Source: Carposina sasakii (taxonomy: Eukaryota > Arthropoda > Insecta > Lepidoptera > Carposinidae). From it: a DNA stretch of 64,000 bases. The notes under the pieces were generated by a model. The model did no database searches, had not been told where the DNA came from, and saw nothing but the letters and a program-made list of their open reading frames with translations. The DNA lies in assembly GCA_014607495.2 (NCBI GenBank), contig CP053148.1:4526001-4590000 (forward strand), given 5' to 3'. Positions 46,889 to 58,434 of the stretch are shown in pieces; position 1 is the first letter of the stretch; each line of letters opens with the position of its first letter. A program made the position numbers and the translations under genes.

Positions 46889-49392
46889 CCGCGGTAGTTG
46901 CGAGTCCAAGATCAAATTCTCCTTCGATGTGCACTTCAGTGTGGCCTTCGTAGAGTCACGGCCTAATTTGTTGGTTGCAACACATTCATATTCACCTGAG
47001 TTTTCTTCGTAGCAGTATAATATGTCCAAGATCACGATACCAAAGTCATGGAAAGTCCTGTATCTGTGTCCATGCGGTAATTTCTTGCCATTGTAGAACC
47101 ACTCTACTTTAAGATCTGGGTCATCCACAGGTACTAATCTCGCTTCGAAGTGAGCGCTTTGCCCCTCTACAAGTTTAGTTACATCTTGTATTTGTGTGAT
47201 GAACTTCGGTGGTTCAGCCGAAGCAGCAGCAGGTGTGTGTGGCTGCATTCCTTGTAAGCTTTCTAACTCTCTAATCTTAGCAAGAGAATCAGGTTGTAGA
47301 CTGTCGGAGAACACGCCGCTACGGCCGTAACAGTTGATGGTAGCCTTTGTAAAATCTTCGCCATACTTGTTGTAAGCGCGGCACACATACTCTCCGGTAT
47401 CATGGTTCTGTGTATAAGCAATATCCATTACAACAAAACCGAAATCAGACACAGCCTTGATTCTGTTTGAATGACGTAAAGGTTGGCCATTGTGATACCA
47501 TTCAATGACCATGTCGGGGTCGTCAACAGGTATCACTGTGCATTCGAAGTGTGCGGATTGACCATCCTTCAGACCTTCAATGCTTTGGATGTGTGTTGTA
47601 AATGTAGGTTTCTGTCCCTTGCTCTTGTCTACACATTGAAGTTTACAGCTGATTTCAGCTTGACCCCATCTGTTGGTAGCACGGCAGGAATAAACACCGG
47701 AATCGCTGGTCTTTGTCCCGAGAATTTCCAAGACCACCATTCCGAATGCATACACAGTTCGGATGCGATGGCTAGCTTCGATGGTCTTACCATTGTAGAA
47801 CCACTCGATGACCATGCTTTGGTCGCCTGTTGGAATAAGTGATGCTTCGTAATGCGCTATTTGGCCTTCGCTAATATCGTGGATATCTGTGAAGACCGTT
47901 GTAAATTCAGGTGCTCTACCAAGGTCATCATCAAGCTTGACTCCTGGTTCCCTGCGTAGCTGTTCTTCAAGGTTCTGAATCTTCTCCAAACCTTCAGTTC
48001 CTTTAGGATGCTGTGTCCTCTCGATGAGATTTTCCTTGCTTGTGCAATATATTGTCGACGAAGTGAAAGCTTCACCACGTTTGTTGTACGCCTTGCAAGT
48101 ATAGATGCCACTGTCTCTTTCGTATACGTCAATGAGATCTAATGTGACGAAACCAAAGTCGCTGGTGAGCTTAAACCTTGAGCCCTGTTCTAGTGCCTTT
48201 CCGTTAAAGTACCACTCGATCTTCAAGTCGGGGTCGTTCTTAGGTTCCACTTGACCTTCAAGATGGAGAGCCTGTCCTTCAATCAATTGGTTTTCGGGAG
48301 CAACAGGGACCACCCATTCTGGTTTAGCATATTCAGTATCGGGAACTGATGGGCGCCTGCTCTTGGCTAATCTAGCTTCTTCAGCTTGTGTCACAGCGTC
48401 CAATCCAGTTTTACCTTGAGGATGTTGGGTGTCGTAGTAAATGTTCTTATCTCCGGTGCATCTCAAAGAGCCGGATGTAGTCGCTGAGCCCTTGCTATTG
48501 GTAGCCTTGCATGTATATATACCGGAGTCTTCTTCATATGTGTGTATGATATCTAACGCGACATAACTGAAGTCATGTGTGCTCTTGTATCGGCTTCCTG
48601 AAGAGAGTAACTTATTGTTGAAGAACCATTCTATCTTAAGAGTTGGATCTCTAGATGGCTCTACGTTACACTCGAAGTGAATGTTATCTCCTTCCTTGCA
48701 TATAATGTTGTTGAGATGCGAGATGAATACTGGAGTTTCATACACTGGTTCTGGTGCATCAGGTTTAGATGCTTTAGGCTGTTCCAAAGCGCCAATTCTG
48801 TCTAATGACTCTGGATGAAGTGTGTCACCCAGTAGCCAATGACGATCTTCAATCTTAATGGATGCTGTCGAAACGGCTTCACCCATGAGATTGGTTGCCT
48901 TGCAAGTGTAAATACCAGAATCGTCGATCCTGATGCCATTAATGGACAATGTGACTAAGCCAAAGTCGAAAGTACTCTTCAATCTAGAGCCTGTTGTTAG
49001 AGACATGCTGTTCTTGAACCATTCAATACGAAGGTTGGGATCAGTACGCGGCTCAACTTGCGCTTCCAGGAAGACATGTTGTCCTTCAACGAGCTTATCG
49101 TAGCTCTTAAGATGAGTTGTGAAGATAGGAGCCTGCTGTACTCCTTGTTCGACAAACATATCTGGAACTTTGTTCATCGCTGCTTCCTTCAGTTGAATTT
49201 GTTCCCATGCTTCAGGTCTCATGGCTTCATCTATAATGGTAGATTTAGTTTTCACTTTAAGTGAAGTTGAAGATACGGTACTGCCTGCCCTGTTGATGGC
49301 CTTGCACATGTAAACGCCAGCATCTTGAGATATGACTGAATTGATGTCTAATGTGACAAATCCAAAGTCGTGTGTTGTACGGAATCTAGAAC
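46889..49392 (-). CDS. sls: Sallimus/kettin exon: second half of Ig 15, Ig 16-21
   Basis: The largest kettin exon (2,504 bp, about 835 residues). It completes Ig 15 from GSRFRTTHDFGFV, then carries six full Ig domains with A strands PIFTTHL, PVFISHL, PEWVVPV, PEFTTVF, PTFTTHI and PKFITQI, each followed by the DSGxYTCKAxN or DTGEYVCRAYN loop. One linker is very short (between Ig 19 and Ig 20: CVDKSKGQK), so those two domains are nearly back to back. Starts after an ACAG acceptor; ends at GTAAGT in phase 0. Confidence 0.93.
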
Positions 49393-49446
49393 CTGTTGAA
49401 TAAATGGTAGTAAACATAAATAACCTATCACTACTAACCGAACTTG

Positions 49447-49780
49447 TACATACATACATACATATAATCACGCCTTTATCCCTTAAAGGGTAGGCAGAGC
49501 ACCAAGGACCGATAGGACCACATGGTACCACTTCTGACCAATTTTGGGGGTATAGTTTAGATGTACAACTGCGATTAGTAGTGACAGGTAGTCAGCCCAT
49601 CGCCTACAAAACACCACCCTCTTGTCCCTCTACTGACTTGTACAGTATGCCTGGGAAGAGAAGCTTGTACATCTCAACTATATCCTCAAAATTGGTCAGA
49701 AGTGACACCATGTGGTTCTATCGGCCCTTGGTGCTCTGCCTACCCCATAAAGGATAAAGGCGTGATTATATGTATGTATG
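49447..49780. mobile_element. Foldback element in the Ig 15 intron
   Basis: Left arm (about 49,447-49,567) reads ATAATCACGCCTTTATCCCT, GGTAGGCAGAGCACCAAGGA and CTTCTGACCAATTTTGGGGG; the right arm (about 49,664-49,780) is its reverse complement with mismatches. The arms are joined by about 95 bp. The ATCACGCCTTT and GTAGGCAGAG words are common in lepidopteran repeats. Confidence 0.75.
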
Positions 49781-49922
49781 TAAACATACATAACGTTTAG
49801 GTCAACTTTAAACTTCATTAAATATCAAGTACATGCAAAATATGAACCTATTATTTTGCTGAAATAATTACTAGATAAAAAAGTGAAAAATATTATATTT
49901 TAACTATCAAAGTAGCACTTAC

Positions 49923-50174
49923 CCATCTTAAGTTCGACGCCATTGATGTACCATTCAAAGCGTAAGCTAGGATCACCAACTGGGACCACTCTGGCTTCGT
50001 AATGGGCATGCTGGCCCTCCCAAAGTTCGGAAGGACCGGTCAGCACTTGAGTGAAGATTGGCTTTTCGAATTCACCTTCGGGCTCCTCTGGCCTCTGAGC
50101 ATGTGGCTGTTCCAGACGCTGGATCTTCTTCATGCCTTCCGGATGTTGGGTGTCCATTTGAATGGCTGCTTTAG
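49923..50174 (-). CDS. sls: Sallimus/kettin exon: linker and first half of Ig 15
   Basis: Codes for the linker DTQHPEGMKKIQRLEQP and the front half of an Ig (KPIFTQVLTGPSELWEG through the EWYINGVELKMG turn). Ends at a GTAAGT donor in phase 1. The rest of the Ig is in the next exon, after an intron carrying a foldback repeat. Confidence 0.9.
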
Positions 50175-50261
50175 CTGGTTATAAAAAAATTGTATTGTAT
50201 TATTAACAATTAAATAAGGTTGATGTTCCTCAATAATTATGTATTAGGAAATTGTACTTAC

Positions 50262-51062
50262 TCTTAATCCTCATAGCAGCAGTTGTGACAGCTTCTCCAA
50301 GTAAATTAGATGCTCTGCACATATAAACACCTTCATCTTCATCGCGTACGTGAGTTATCGTCATTGACACATAACCAAAGTCATGCGTTTTGGTGATTCT
50401 GGAACTGTCTTCAATAAGTTTCTCATTCCTAAACCACTCCACTTTAAGCGTGGGATCTCCAACAGGAATAAGTCTGCAGTCAAAGTGTGCTGTTTGACCT
50501 TCTTGAATGTTATCGATATTTTGCAGCGGCTGTGTGAATACTGGCCGTTGCCTAGTTACCGGTTCTGGTATTTCAGGACGTCTAAACGGTTCTGCTGATT
50601 CTAGTTCTCGGATCTTTTCAAGACCTTCTGGACGTTGAGATTCCGATATGATACTACCTTTTGCGGTTACTGTCATGGATATGGCGGACGTGCACTGTCC
50701 GAGAGCGTTGATAACTTTCACGGAATATTCTCCGGCGTCTTCGGGGACGCAATGCTGAATATCCAAGGACACGTAACCAAAATCAAAAGTGATATGGAAC
50801 CGTGAAGCCGATTGCAGGGCTTTGCCATTATGGTAGAACTCTATACGTAAATTGGGATCTTGTACAGGCTCAACTTGGCACTCAAAATGAGCTGTTTGAC
50901 CTTCGAAAACGTGTGTCGTTCCTCTAAGTTCAGTGACGAACCTAGGAGGACTAATCGCTGGTTCTTCTATTTCCATCCTGGTATTGTGACCTTGTGCTTC
51001 TAGTTGCCTGATCTTTTCTAAGCCATTAGGATGTTGTGTATCTAGAATAATGCTCCTGTGCC
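50262..51062 (-). CDS. sls: Sallimus/kettin exon: Ig 13-14
   Basis: Two linker-Ig units. The first Ig (PPRFVTELR) has a cysteine-loop variant EDAGEYSVKVINALG in which the second cysteine is replaced by V; the second (RPVFTQPLQ) has the normal EDEGVYMCRASNLLGEA loop. Linkers read DTQHPNGLEKIRQLE and ESQRPEGLEKIRELE. Acceptor ATACAG, donor GTAAGT, phase 1 at both ends. Confidence 0.92.
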
Positions 51063-51145
51063 CTGTATAAAAATAAAATAAATTAGGCAATTTCTAGATA
51101 GTAGTATATTGCTTAATAATATGCCTTATGTTATAAGAAACCTAC

Positions 51146-51541
51146 CTGCAACCTTCAACGTGCAGGTGTTAACTGCTTCTCCTAGCTTATTAGTAGCTTT
51201 ACACATGTATGTACCGGAGTCTTCGGCGTAAGTGTACAGAATGTCAAGTGCAACGTAACCGAAGTCATGTGTAGTTCTATATCTATGACCAGCTCTAATT
51301 TTCTTGCCATTGAGGAACCACTCAATAGTTAGATCGGGATCGTTAATAGGCTCGACTCTGCATTCAAAGTGAGCTCGGTCTCCTTCCTTCAGGTTCTCTA
51401 AGCTGGTCAAAGCAGTTAGGAATACTGGTCTTTGTCCTGGTTGTTCAACTTCGACTGCCTTCGGGCGCTCGTAACGTTCTAGTTCTTGGATCTTCCTTAG
51501 ACGTTGTTCGTCTAATGTATCGAGATATAACCCGGCTTTGG
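51146..51541 (-). CDS. sls: Sallimus/kettin exon: linker and Ig 12
   Basis: A 396-bp one-linker, one-Ig exon. The linker (LDTLDEQRLRKIQELERYERP) is more diverged than most, then comes RPVFLTAL and the EDSGTYMCKATNKLGEA loop. Acceptor at 51,543-51,542 and a GTAGGT donor. Phase 1 in and out. Confidence 0.92.
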
Positions 51542-51603
51542 CTAAAATACGAAAAAGAATATTAATTTCAAACAAGCGGATTTTCGAACGGAGACCACGC
51601 CTC

Positions 51604-51722
51604 GGCAAGCGTAACGGTAAAGATGACGGCTGATAGTGACAAAAACGGGAGATCGAGCCTTATGGCGTGCTCTGAGGGACCCCTTCGTCCAACACTGGAC
51701 TGCAATAGGCTGATGATGATAT
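51604..51722 (+). mobile_element. 5'-truncated RTE relic
   Basis: On the plus strand the segment ends with CTTCGTCCAACACTGGACTG, coding an FVQHWTAIG-type C-terminus, then a TGATGATGAT tail. This matches the layout of the complete RTE at 58,435-61,600 (YVQQWTSQG end and GATGATGATG tail). It lies in the intron between the Ig 11 and Ig 12 exons. Confidence 0.7.
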
Positions 51723-51766
51723 AGAAAAAATGTTAATTTACAATCAAGCTAAATTATAAAACTTAC

Positions 51767-52165
51767 CGTCGACTTTAACTGAGCTTGTCGTTACTGCTTC
51801 ACCTACAGCATTAGTTGCTTTGCACATGTAAGTACCAGAATCTTCTGAATATGCGTAAAGTATGTCTAAAGCCACATATCCGAAGTCGTATGTGGTCTTA
51901 AATCTGTGTCCCTGTTGGATGGGTCTTCCATTGCAATACCATTCGACACGCATGGTCGGATCATTTACGGGAGTCAGTGTTGCCTCCAAATGAACTGGTT
52001 TACCCTCAGGCACTTGGGCGTTCTTCAGTGGTTTTCCAAACTGTGGCTTCTCAGCGACGAAGCTTTCGTCACGTACCACGCGTTTGTATCTGCTGTCATC
52101 TTCAAGGTATTGGATCTTTTCTAACGCACTCTCGTGTTGAGAATCTCTAATAATAGATTCCTTGG
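51767..52165 (-). CDS. sls: Sallimus/kettin exon: linker and Ig 11
   Basis: Same one-linker, one-Ig layout as its neighbours (399 bp). The linker is DSQHESALEKIQYLEDDSRY; the Ig begins at KPQFGKPLK and ends with the EDSGTYMCKATNAVGEA loop. TTTTAG acceptor, GTAAGT donor, phase 1 at both ends. Confidence 0.92.
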
Positions 52166-52246
52166 CTAAAAATGAAATTGATTTATTAGTTTTCGTGATA
52201 ATATTACTCAATGTAGATTCAATATTAGTTATGACATAATACTTAC

Positions 52247-52648
52247 ATTGAACATTTAATTTGATAGATGATGTAGCTTGCCCCAAATTGTTGATAACTT
52301 TGCAGGTATACTCGCCGGAATCTTCACCGTAAACGGTAAGGATATCTAGGGCAGCGAATCCGAAGTCATAGGCAGTGCGGTACCGGTGGCCACTTTGTAG
52401 CACCTTTCCATTGAAGTACCATTCTACCCTCATGTTAGGGTCGGGGTATGGTTCGATCCTGCACTCGTAGTGCGCACTCTGGCCTTCAACAAGCTTAGTT
52501 GGTCCGTTGAGTTGAGTAATGAACCGAGGGGCTTGGTTTACGGATATGTCAATGTCTTCCCTACGCTGGTAACGGGAAGTGTCTTCGAGTTGCTGAATCT
52601 TCTCCAAAGCACTTTCGTGTTGTGATTCCAGTTGGAGAGAAGCTTTAG
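52247..52648 (-). CDS. sls: Sallimus/kettin exon: linker and Ig 10
   Basis: A one-linker, one-Ig exon. The linker reads ESQHESALEKIQQLEDTSRY and the Ig runs from PRFITQL to the EDSGEYTCKVINNLGQA loop. Start at a CACAG acceptor and end at a GTAAGT donor. This exon and the next two share size (about 400 bp), phase and domain content, which suggests exon duplication. Confidence 0.92.
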
Positions 52649-52778
52649 CTGTGATGAAAAATAATTAACTTATTAAATCATTGGTATATTACTAAGATCG
52701 ACCTATATTATCATTATATCCACTGCCCTCTGAAAATTAAGTAAGATTGCATATTTATTTACTAAAGAGTTTACTTAC

Positions 52779-52922
52779 ATTGTACGAATAAAGTAGATGA
52801 TGTTACCGCTTCGCCGAGTTCGTTTATAGCTCTGCAAGTATAGGTGCCCGAGTCTTCGGGGTTCACATACTTCATGTTCAGGGCCACATAGCCGAAATCG
52901 TGCATTGTTGTCAAACGATTAG
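52779..52922 (-). CDS. sls: Sallimus/kettin exon: second half of Ig 9
   Basis: A 144-bp exon coding for NRLTTMHDFGYVALN and the cysteine loop EDSGTYTCRAINELGEA, completing the Ig begun in the previous exon. The start follows a TTTTTTAG acceptor and the donor is GTAAGT. Phase 1 in, phase 1 out, length divisible by three. Confidence 0.9.
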
Positions 52923-53228
52923 CTAAAAAATAATAATTTAATATTATAAAAATTATTAATAAAGAAATGGAAAAAAAAAATTATTATATGCAAAAACCTC
53001 GAATCTTAACAATATTACATTTTTATATGTAGATTTAATAAATTAAAAACGCCCGTATTTTTTATTATTACTTCTCCGTCTATGTCTCTCAGGGAGTTGG
53101 TATTTGTTTCGTTTTTTCTTCACAGAGTTATTTTTAACGGTTAAGAGTGTTTAAAGTTTGAGTCAATGATAAATAATATGGGTAAAAATTTAAATCGAGT
53201 AAAAATATTTTGGCATTGAAATACTTAC
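52923..53228. other. sls intron splitting Ig 9, nothing recognised
   Basis: 306 bp of AT-rich intron, with no repeat identified. Confidence 0.6.
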
Positions 53229-55085
53229 AGGCTTCAATAGGTACGCCGTTTCGTAGCCATTCCACTCGAAGCTTGGGATCGCCCACTGGAATAAGCCTGG
53301 CTTCAAAGTGAGCGGCTTGATTCTCAGCCACCCTCAGATCCTTCATTGGCATTGTGAATACCGGCGCTTGGGTGACGATCTCTTCCTGAGTGCCGTGTCT
53401 CTGATATCTGGATGTATCTTCGAGTTGGTTCAATCTCGTCAGAGCACCTTCGTGCTGGGACTCCATGTAAATGGACTTTTTGGATTGGACAATAGCAATT
53501 CCAGAAGTGACAGCTTCGCCAAGAGCGTTGATAGCTCGGCATGTGTATGTTCCTGAATCTTCAGGCAAACACGACATAATGTCAAGAGCGACGAAACCAA
53601 AGTTATTGGTCTCAGTGAATCTTGAGCCACTCTTCAAGGGCCTGTTATTGTGATACCATTCTACTTTCAATGTAGGGTCGGATACAGGAATCAACCGACA
53701 TTCGAAATGGGCACGCTGACCTTCTTTAATCTCGATGTTTTTTAACGAAGTAGTGAAAATAGGAGCCTGTGTAGTAAGCTCATCTACTTCGGTTGATCTG
53801 TGATATTTAGATCTGTCTTCCAGGCTTTGGATCTGTTCCAGACCAGCTTCATTTTGTGTGGCCCTTACAATATCGACGGTGCTTCTGCATGTCAATCTGC
53901 AGCTGACTTCGTCAGTTCCGACATGATTGACTGCCCTGCATGTGTATATTCCGGAATCTTCAGCAATCAAGTCAATGATATCTAAAGCGACATAGCCAAA
54001 GTCGTGAATTGGTCTAAATCTGTGACCAATAGTTACTGGATGGCCGTTTTTGAACCATTCCACTTTCAAGTTTGAGTCGGTCACTGGTTCGAGTTTGCAT
54101 TCGAAGTGAACGTGTTGTCCTTCAACAACGTTTTCAATCGACTTTGGTTTTGTGATGAATCGGGGCTTAACGTTAATGGACTCGTCAACCACCTCCCTCT
54201 TCTGGTATCGTGAAGTGTCTTCTAAGTACTGAATCTTCTCTAACCCTGATGGGTGTTGCGAGTCAAAAATCAAGTCTTTTTTAGCAATAACACGCAGCGC
54301 ACATGAAGTAACTGCTTCTCCAAGTTGATTGGTTGCTTGGCATGTGTACACTCCAGAATCTTCCGGGTATACACTCAAAAGATCTAGAGCTACGTAATCA
54401 AATTCATAAGCTGGTCTAAACCTATGTCCAGTCTTTATTGGCCTGCCATTGCAAAACCATTCCACTCTCATGGTTGGGTCACCTACTGGCTGCAGTCTGC
54501 ACTCCATGTGAACATTGGTGCCCTCTACAGTCTCAACGTTATGTAACGCCCTTGAGAATTGCGGTGCCTGCATTACTGTGATGTCTTCGCGAGTTTGTCT
54601 TGTCCTGCGAGCGGCATCTTCTAGCATTTGAATCTGTTCAACTGCTTGCTCGTTCTGTGTATCTGTTACAATGTCTGACCTTTCAATGACACGGACTAGA
54701 GCGGATGTATGTGCGGAGCCTAAGTGGTTTACCGCTCTTGCCGTATATTCTCCTGTGTCGGCTGATGTAGCGTGAACTATATCTAAGGCTACAAAGCCAA
54801 AGTCGTAATATGTCCTAAAGCGTGAACCAACTGTAACGGCCCTGCCATTATGGAACCATTCTACTCTCATAGTGGGATCTCCCATGGGCTCCAACCTGCA
54901 TTCCAGATGAATGTTCTTGCCTTCCGATACTGGTGGAGGATCCGATAGTGGTTGCACGAAAACTGGTTTCGATTTTGAGATTTCTTCAATTTGATACATG
55001 GGCTCTACAAATTTGGATTCTTCCAGCTGACGTGTTTTCTCGTAGAGTCCTCGATGAATACTGGATGTATCAATGCTAGATCGAG
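53229..55085 (-). CDS. sls: Sallimus/kettin exon: Ig 5-8 and first half of Ig 9
   Basis: About 619 residues: a short linker (RGLYEKTRQLEES) and four complete Ig domains whose A strands read PVFVQPL, PQFSRAL, PRFITKP and PIFTTSL, then the front half of a fifth. Linkers follow the ESQHEGALxRLxQLED pattern of kettin. Exon start is fixed by an AG acceptor at 55,087-55,086 and the end by GTAAGT at 53,228-53,223. The exon breaks the last Ig at the same structural point as several other exons of this gene. Confidence 0.92.
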
Positions 55086-55247
55086 CTGTAAATAAGAATA
55101 CTTTATAGCTAATACGTATGCTAATATTGCATGCTAATGATTATTTAAATTAAAAATATAACTAAACCTTAATTTACGATTTTTTTAAAGAAGTTACGAT
55201 TAAACTTAAATTTAAACAAATAATTGAATATTGAAATATGAACTTAC

Positions 55248-56612
55248 TTTCCACAGTCATTGAGGCGCTGAGCTGAGCTTCGCCAGCTGCGTTACGAGCA
55301 ACGACGGTGTATGTTCCCGAGTCCTCAGCTCGAACGTTGGAAATGTCAAGCGCAACATATCCAAAGTCATGATAAGTTTGAATTCGATTAGCAGATTTGA
55401 TCTGCTTTCCATTAAAATACCATTCGATATTCATAGTTAAATCACTTTGAGGCTCTACTCTAGCTTCGAAATGTGCTGATTGTCCTTCAACAATTTTATT
55501 GGTGCCCTTCAAAGGGCCTAAAAAACGGGGCTTCTGAGTGATTTTTACCTCCTCTTCAGCACGCCTCGAGTACTTGCTGGTATCTTCAAGGTGTTGAATC
55601 TTTTCTAACCCACCTGGGTGCTGTGATTCCGCAATTATGTCCTTTTTGGTAACAATAGACAGGTTAGCATTAGTTGTGGCTTGTCCTACGGCATTGTAAG
55701 CTCGGCAAGTATAATGCCCAGCATCGTGGACAGTCACCGACTTGATTGTCAAAGCTACATATCCGAAGTTGAAGAATGTCGTTATACGTGAACTAGCTTC
55801 TACAGGTCGCCCGTCCTTCAGCCACTCCACCTTCAGAGTGGAATCTCCGACGGGTTCTAAACGAGCCTCAAAATGTGCAAAACCTCCTTCTTTAACGCCT
55901 AATTGATCCTTAATTGGAGTTTTAAACTCTGGTTTTTGTGTACTTTCAGGTACTTCTTGGTAGTATTTTTGGTGTTGTTGTTGTTGATATGCTTCTAATT
56001 GCTCAGTCTTTTCAATATATCTACGTTGTTCTGGTATGCCAAGATCGCTTGTAACTGTGCTTCTGGCAGCTACCCGGATTGAGGCGGTACTGACGGCCTC
56101 GCCTAGTTTATTCACAGCTCTCACTGTGTACGAACCTGCATCTTCAGCCCGTAGGTGCATGATGTTAAGGGAGACGTAACCGAAGTTGAAGATTGACGTG
56201 ATTCGCGAGCTAGCTGTGATAGGTCGACCATCTTTGTACCACTCTACTCTCATTGTGGGATCGCTGACTGGAGTCAGTTGTGCTTCGAAGTGAGCGTTTC
56301 TGCCCTCTTGTAGCTCTCCTAAGTCTTGTAGCGGCCTGATAAACTGAGGCCTCTGGTTAGATTGTTCCTCGATCGATTCTTGGTGTTGATATTTGGAGTA
56401 ATCTTCCAATTGTTGAATGTATTGTAAGCTTTCAGGATGTTGGCTTGTCCTTTCAATAGTAGCTCTAGGTGTTACTTGCAGTATAGCTTTCGTTTCAGCA
56501 ACACCTGTAGCACTGATTGCTCGGCATGTGTATTCGCCACTATCCTGAATATTAAGACTGAGCATGTCTAAAGAAATGTAACCAAATCGGAATATGGACG
56601 TAAATCTAGAAC
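55248..56612 (-). CDS. sls: Sallimus/kettin exon: second half of Ig 1, Ig 2-4
   Basis: The exon opens with the SRF strand that completes Ig 1, then carries three full Ig domains separated by kettin linkers of the form SQHPxxLxxIQxLE. Each Ig shows the EWxxxGxxI strand, an FGYVxL strand and the DxGxYTCRAxN cysteine loop; some copies have V in place of the second cysteine (SYTVRAVN, TYTVVARN). It starts in phase 1, ends in phase 1 with a GTAAGT donor, and its length fits. Kettin Ig-linker units are known to bind actin filaments next to the Z-disc. Confidence 0.92.
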
Positions 56613-56696
56613 CTGAAATAAAAAACATAATTCATTATAAATAACATCTTCCAAGAACGTATGATATTGAGTGATGAATTGGTGTAATATACATAC

Positions 56697-56926
56697 TTGC
56701 TTCTATACTTTGTCCATTTCTTAACCATTCTATTTTCATCGTTGGATCGCCTACCGGTTCTATCCTCGTTTCAAAATGTACTTTGCCACCCTCCATTTGT
56801 GATATACTTTTGAGTGGCACAATAAACTGTGGTGGAGGATAGACACGGTCTTCCTCTCCCGGAGGAATAAAAGGTCTTGCTCTTTCCACGTGCCTCAAAT
56901 AGATGACTTCTGGGCCAGGCGCAGGC
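56697..56926 (-). CDS. sls: Sallimus/kettin exon: first half of Ig 1 in window
   Basis: This is the most 5' sls exon visible. It encodes about 77 residues: a proline-rich lead, then the first half of an Ig domain with the family pattern of an FIVPL strand followed by HFETRIEPVGDPTMKIEW. It has an AG acceptor just right of 56,926 and a GTATGT donor at 56,696-56,691. It enters with two bases of a codon already used, so an upstream exon exists. I found no convincing upstream exon before the retrotransposon at 57,214, so the initiator methionine is probably outside the window. Confidence 0.85.
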
Positions 56927-57213
56927 CTAAAAATTATAGTATTTTAATTAACTTGCTTCACTGCCTTAAACCTAAACACACGTTATTATACTAAATAACT
57001 ACCATTTATTGATATACCCAGTGTTAATAGCGTAACATTTAACAAATAAAAATTATAATATTCATACACTTAAAAAAGAGCTCCATTGATTGAACCGTTA
57101 ATAGCTTGTTAGCAAATAGTGTTTTACGTAATCACATTTTGTTCACGTTGATACCATTTGTAATTAAGTTAATTTTAAAATACAATAAATGAATATAATA
57201 ATAATTAAACTAT
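56927..57213. other. sls intron left of the LTR element
   Basis: AT-rich sequence between the Ig 1 exon and the retrotransposon. No exon or repeat that I can support. Confidence 0.55.
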
Positions 57214-57435
57214 TGTTAGATATGAAGAGGAGGGTACCACTGCGAAAACTATATAAACGCCAAAATGGCGTTTCTCGAGTTCACTCTTTTGTCAGCCGTC
57301 GGACGAGGCACACGTTTTTGCTCATTACATTGCGTTTTGTTATATTTGTTTAAAATTTTGTGTTAACGGTTTTTGTTTATTTCTGTTAGATTAATAAATT
57401 GTTTTTTTTTTATTAAAACTCGCTTCTGATTACCA
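57214..57435 (+). repeat. Probable 5' LTR with TATA box and poly(A) signal
   Basis: Starts TGTTAGATATGAAGAGG. TATATAAA at 57,250-57,257 and AATAAA at 57,393-57,398 are correctly ordered for an LTR promoter and poly(A) signal. The right edge is placed just before the primer-binding site and is uncertain by several bases, since the 3' LTR is not available for comparison. Confidence 0.5.
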
Positions 57436-57438
57436 AAA

Positions 57439-57451
57439 TCAGAAGTGGGAT
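57439..57451 (+). promoter_or_regulatory. Primer-binding site, tRNA-Leu type
   Basis: TCAGAAGTGGGAT is complementary to the 3' region of a leucine tRNA, as used by some gypsy-group elements. It also pairs with CTTCTGATT just upstream, giving a short hairpin. Confidence 0.5.
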
Positions 57452-58423
57452 AATAGAACACATTCCCACATACATCCTGGCACATAAAATTTTATCTAAT
57501 TTTTTAAATATTTCGGTAATTTAAGTAACGAAATTCTGTACAATTTATCGTGACGTGATTATTGCATTGCGTTTGTAAAAGTGTTTCAATCGGTGTGTGT
57601 TGTAAGGTAAGGTAGGTCGGTTATCGAAATGGATCAAGCTGATCGCACGCGTTCGCGTAGTCGACACACTCCCGAATTAGTAGCACATCGGTTTCAAGAT
57701 CGCCAACAAACTCGAAGGTCACGGTCGCGAGTTCGCAGTTCACGCGAGAAATACTCTCGAGATCGTGGATCAAGGGGTAGATGTTCACGTAGTCATTCGC
57801 GTTCTTACACGCCACGTACACGTCGTCGGTACACGAGAGATTTACGGTCTCGGGATCTGCGTTATCGGGGTAGACAGTCGCGTACTCGTTCTCGCAGCCA
57901 CTCGCGTGAGTATTTGCCTAGGAACACGCGTGACCGTTCACGTAGTCACCTTCGTGACCAACCGTTACCCTCGCGGGCAGTACGGACACCTTCTAGGCCT
58001 CCTCCCCCTAGCAACAGCGATACCTGGAACACCGTATTGACGCGGCTGGAGGCATTGGAAAGAGGTTCGCATTTCCCAGCATCAGTCGCGCCTACTGCAG
58101 TGCAAGGAACCGAACAGATCGTAGAGGCAATTCATTCATTGAGGTCCGTGAGTACTAACCATTATTATGTTTCGAATTTCGATCCCAGCATAAATGACGT
58201 CGATTCCTGGTTTAGTGAAGTTGATAGGGCCAAACTAGTTAACAAGTGGGACGATCGTGAATATCTTTCTCGTATAGGCCATTGCTTAAAGGGTGATGCA
58301 AGATCCTGGCTCCATGAATGGGTATCCAATGACCGAACGTGGACTAATTTTAAAATTGACTTCAAACCTTTGTGTGTCACTAAAATAGATTCTGCTGGTA
58401 TTCTCTTTGAAATTCTTTCTACT

Positions 58424-58434
58424 AAATCCGACAA
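58424..58434 (+). repeat. 11-bp target duplication, left copy
   Basis: AAATCCGACAA, repeated exactly at 61,601-61,611. It marks the left edge of the RTE insertion within gag. Confidence 0.88.
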
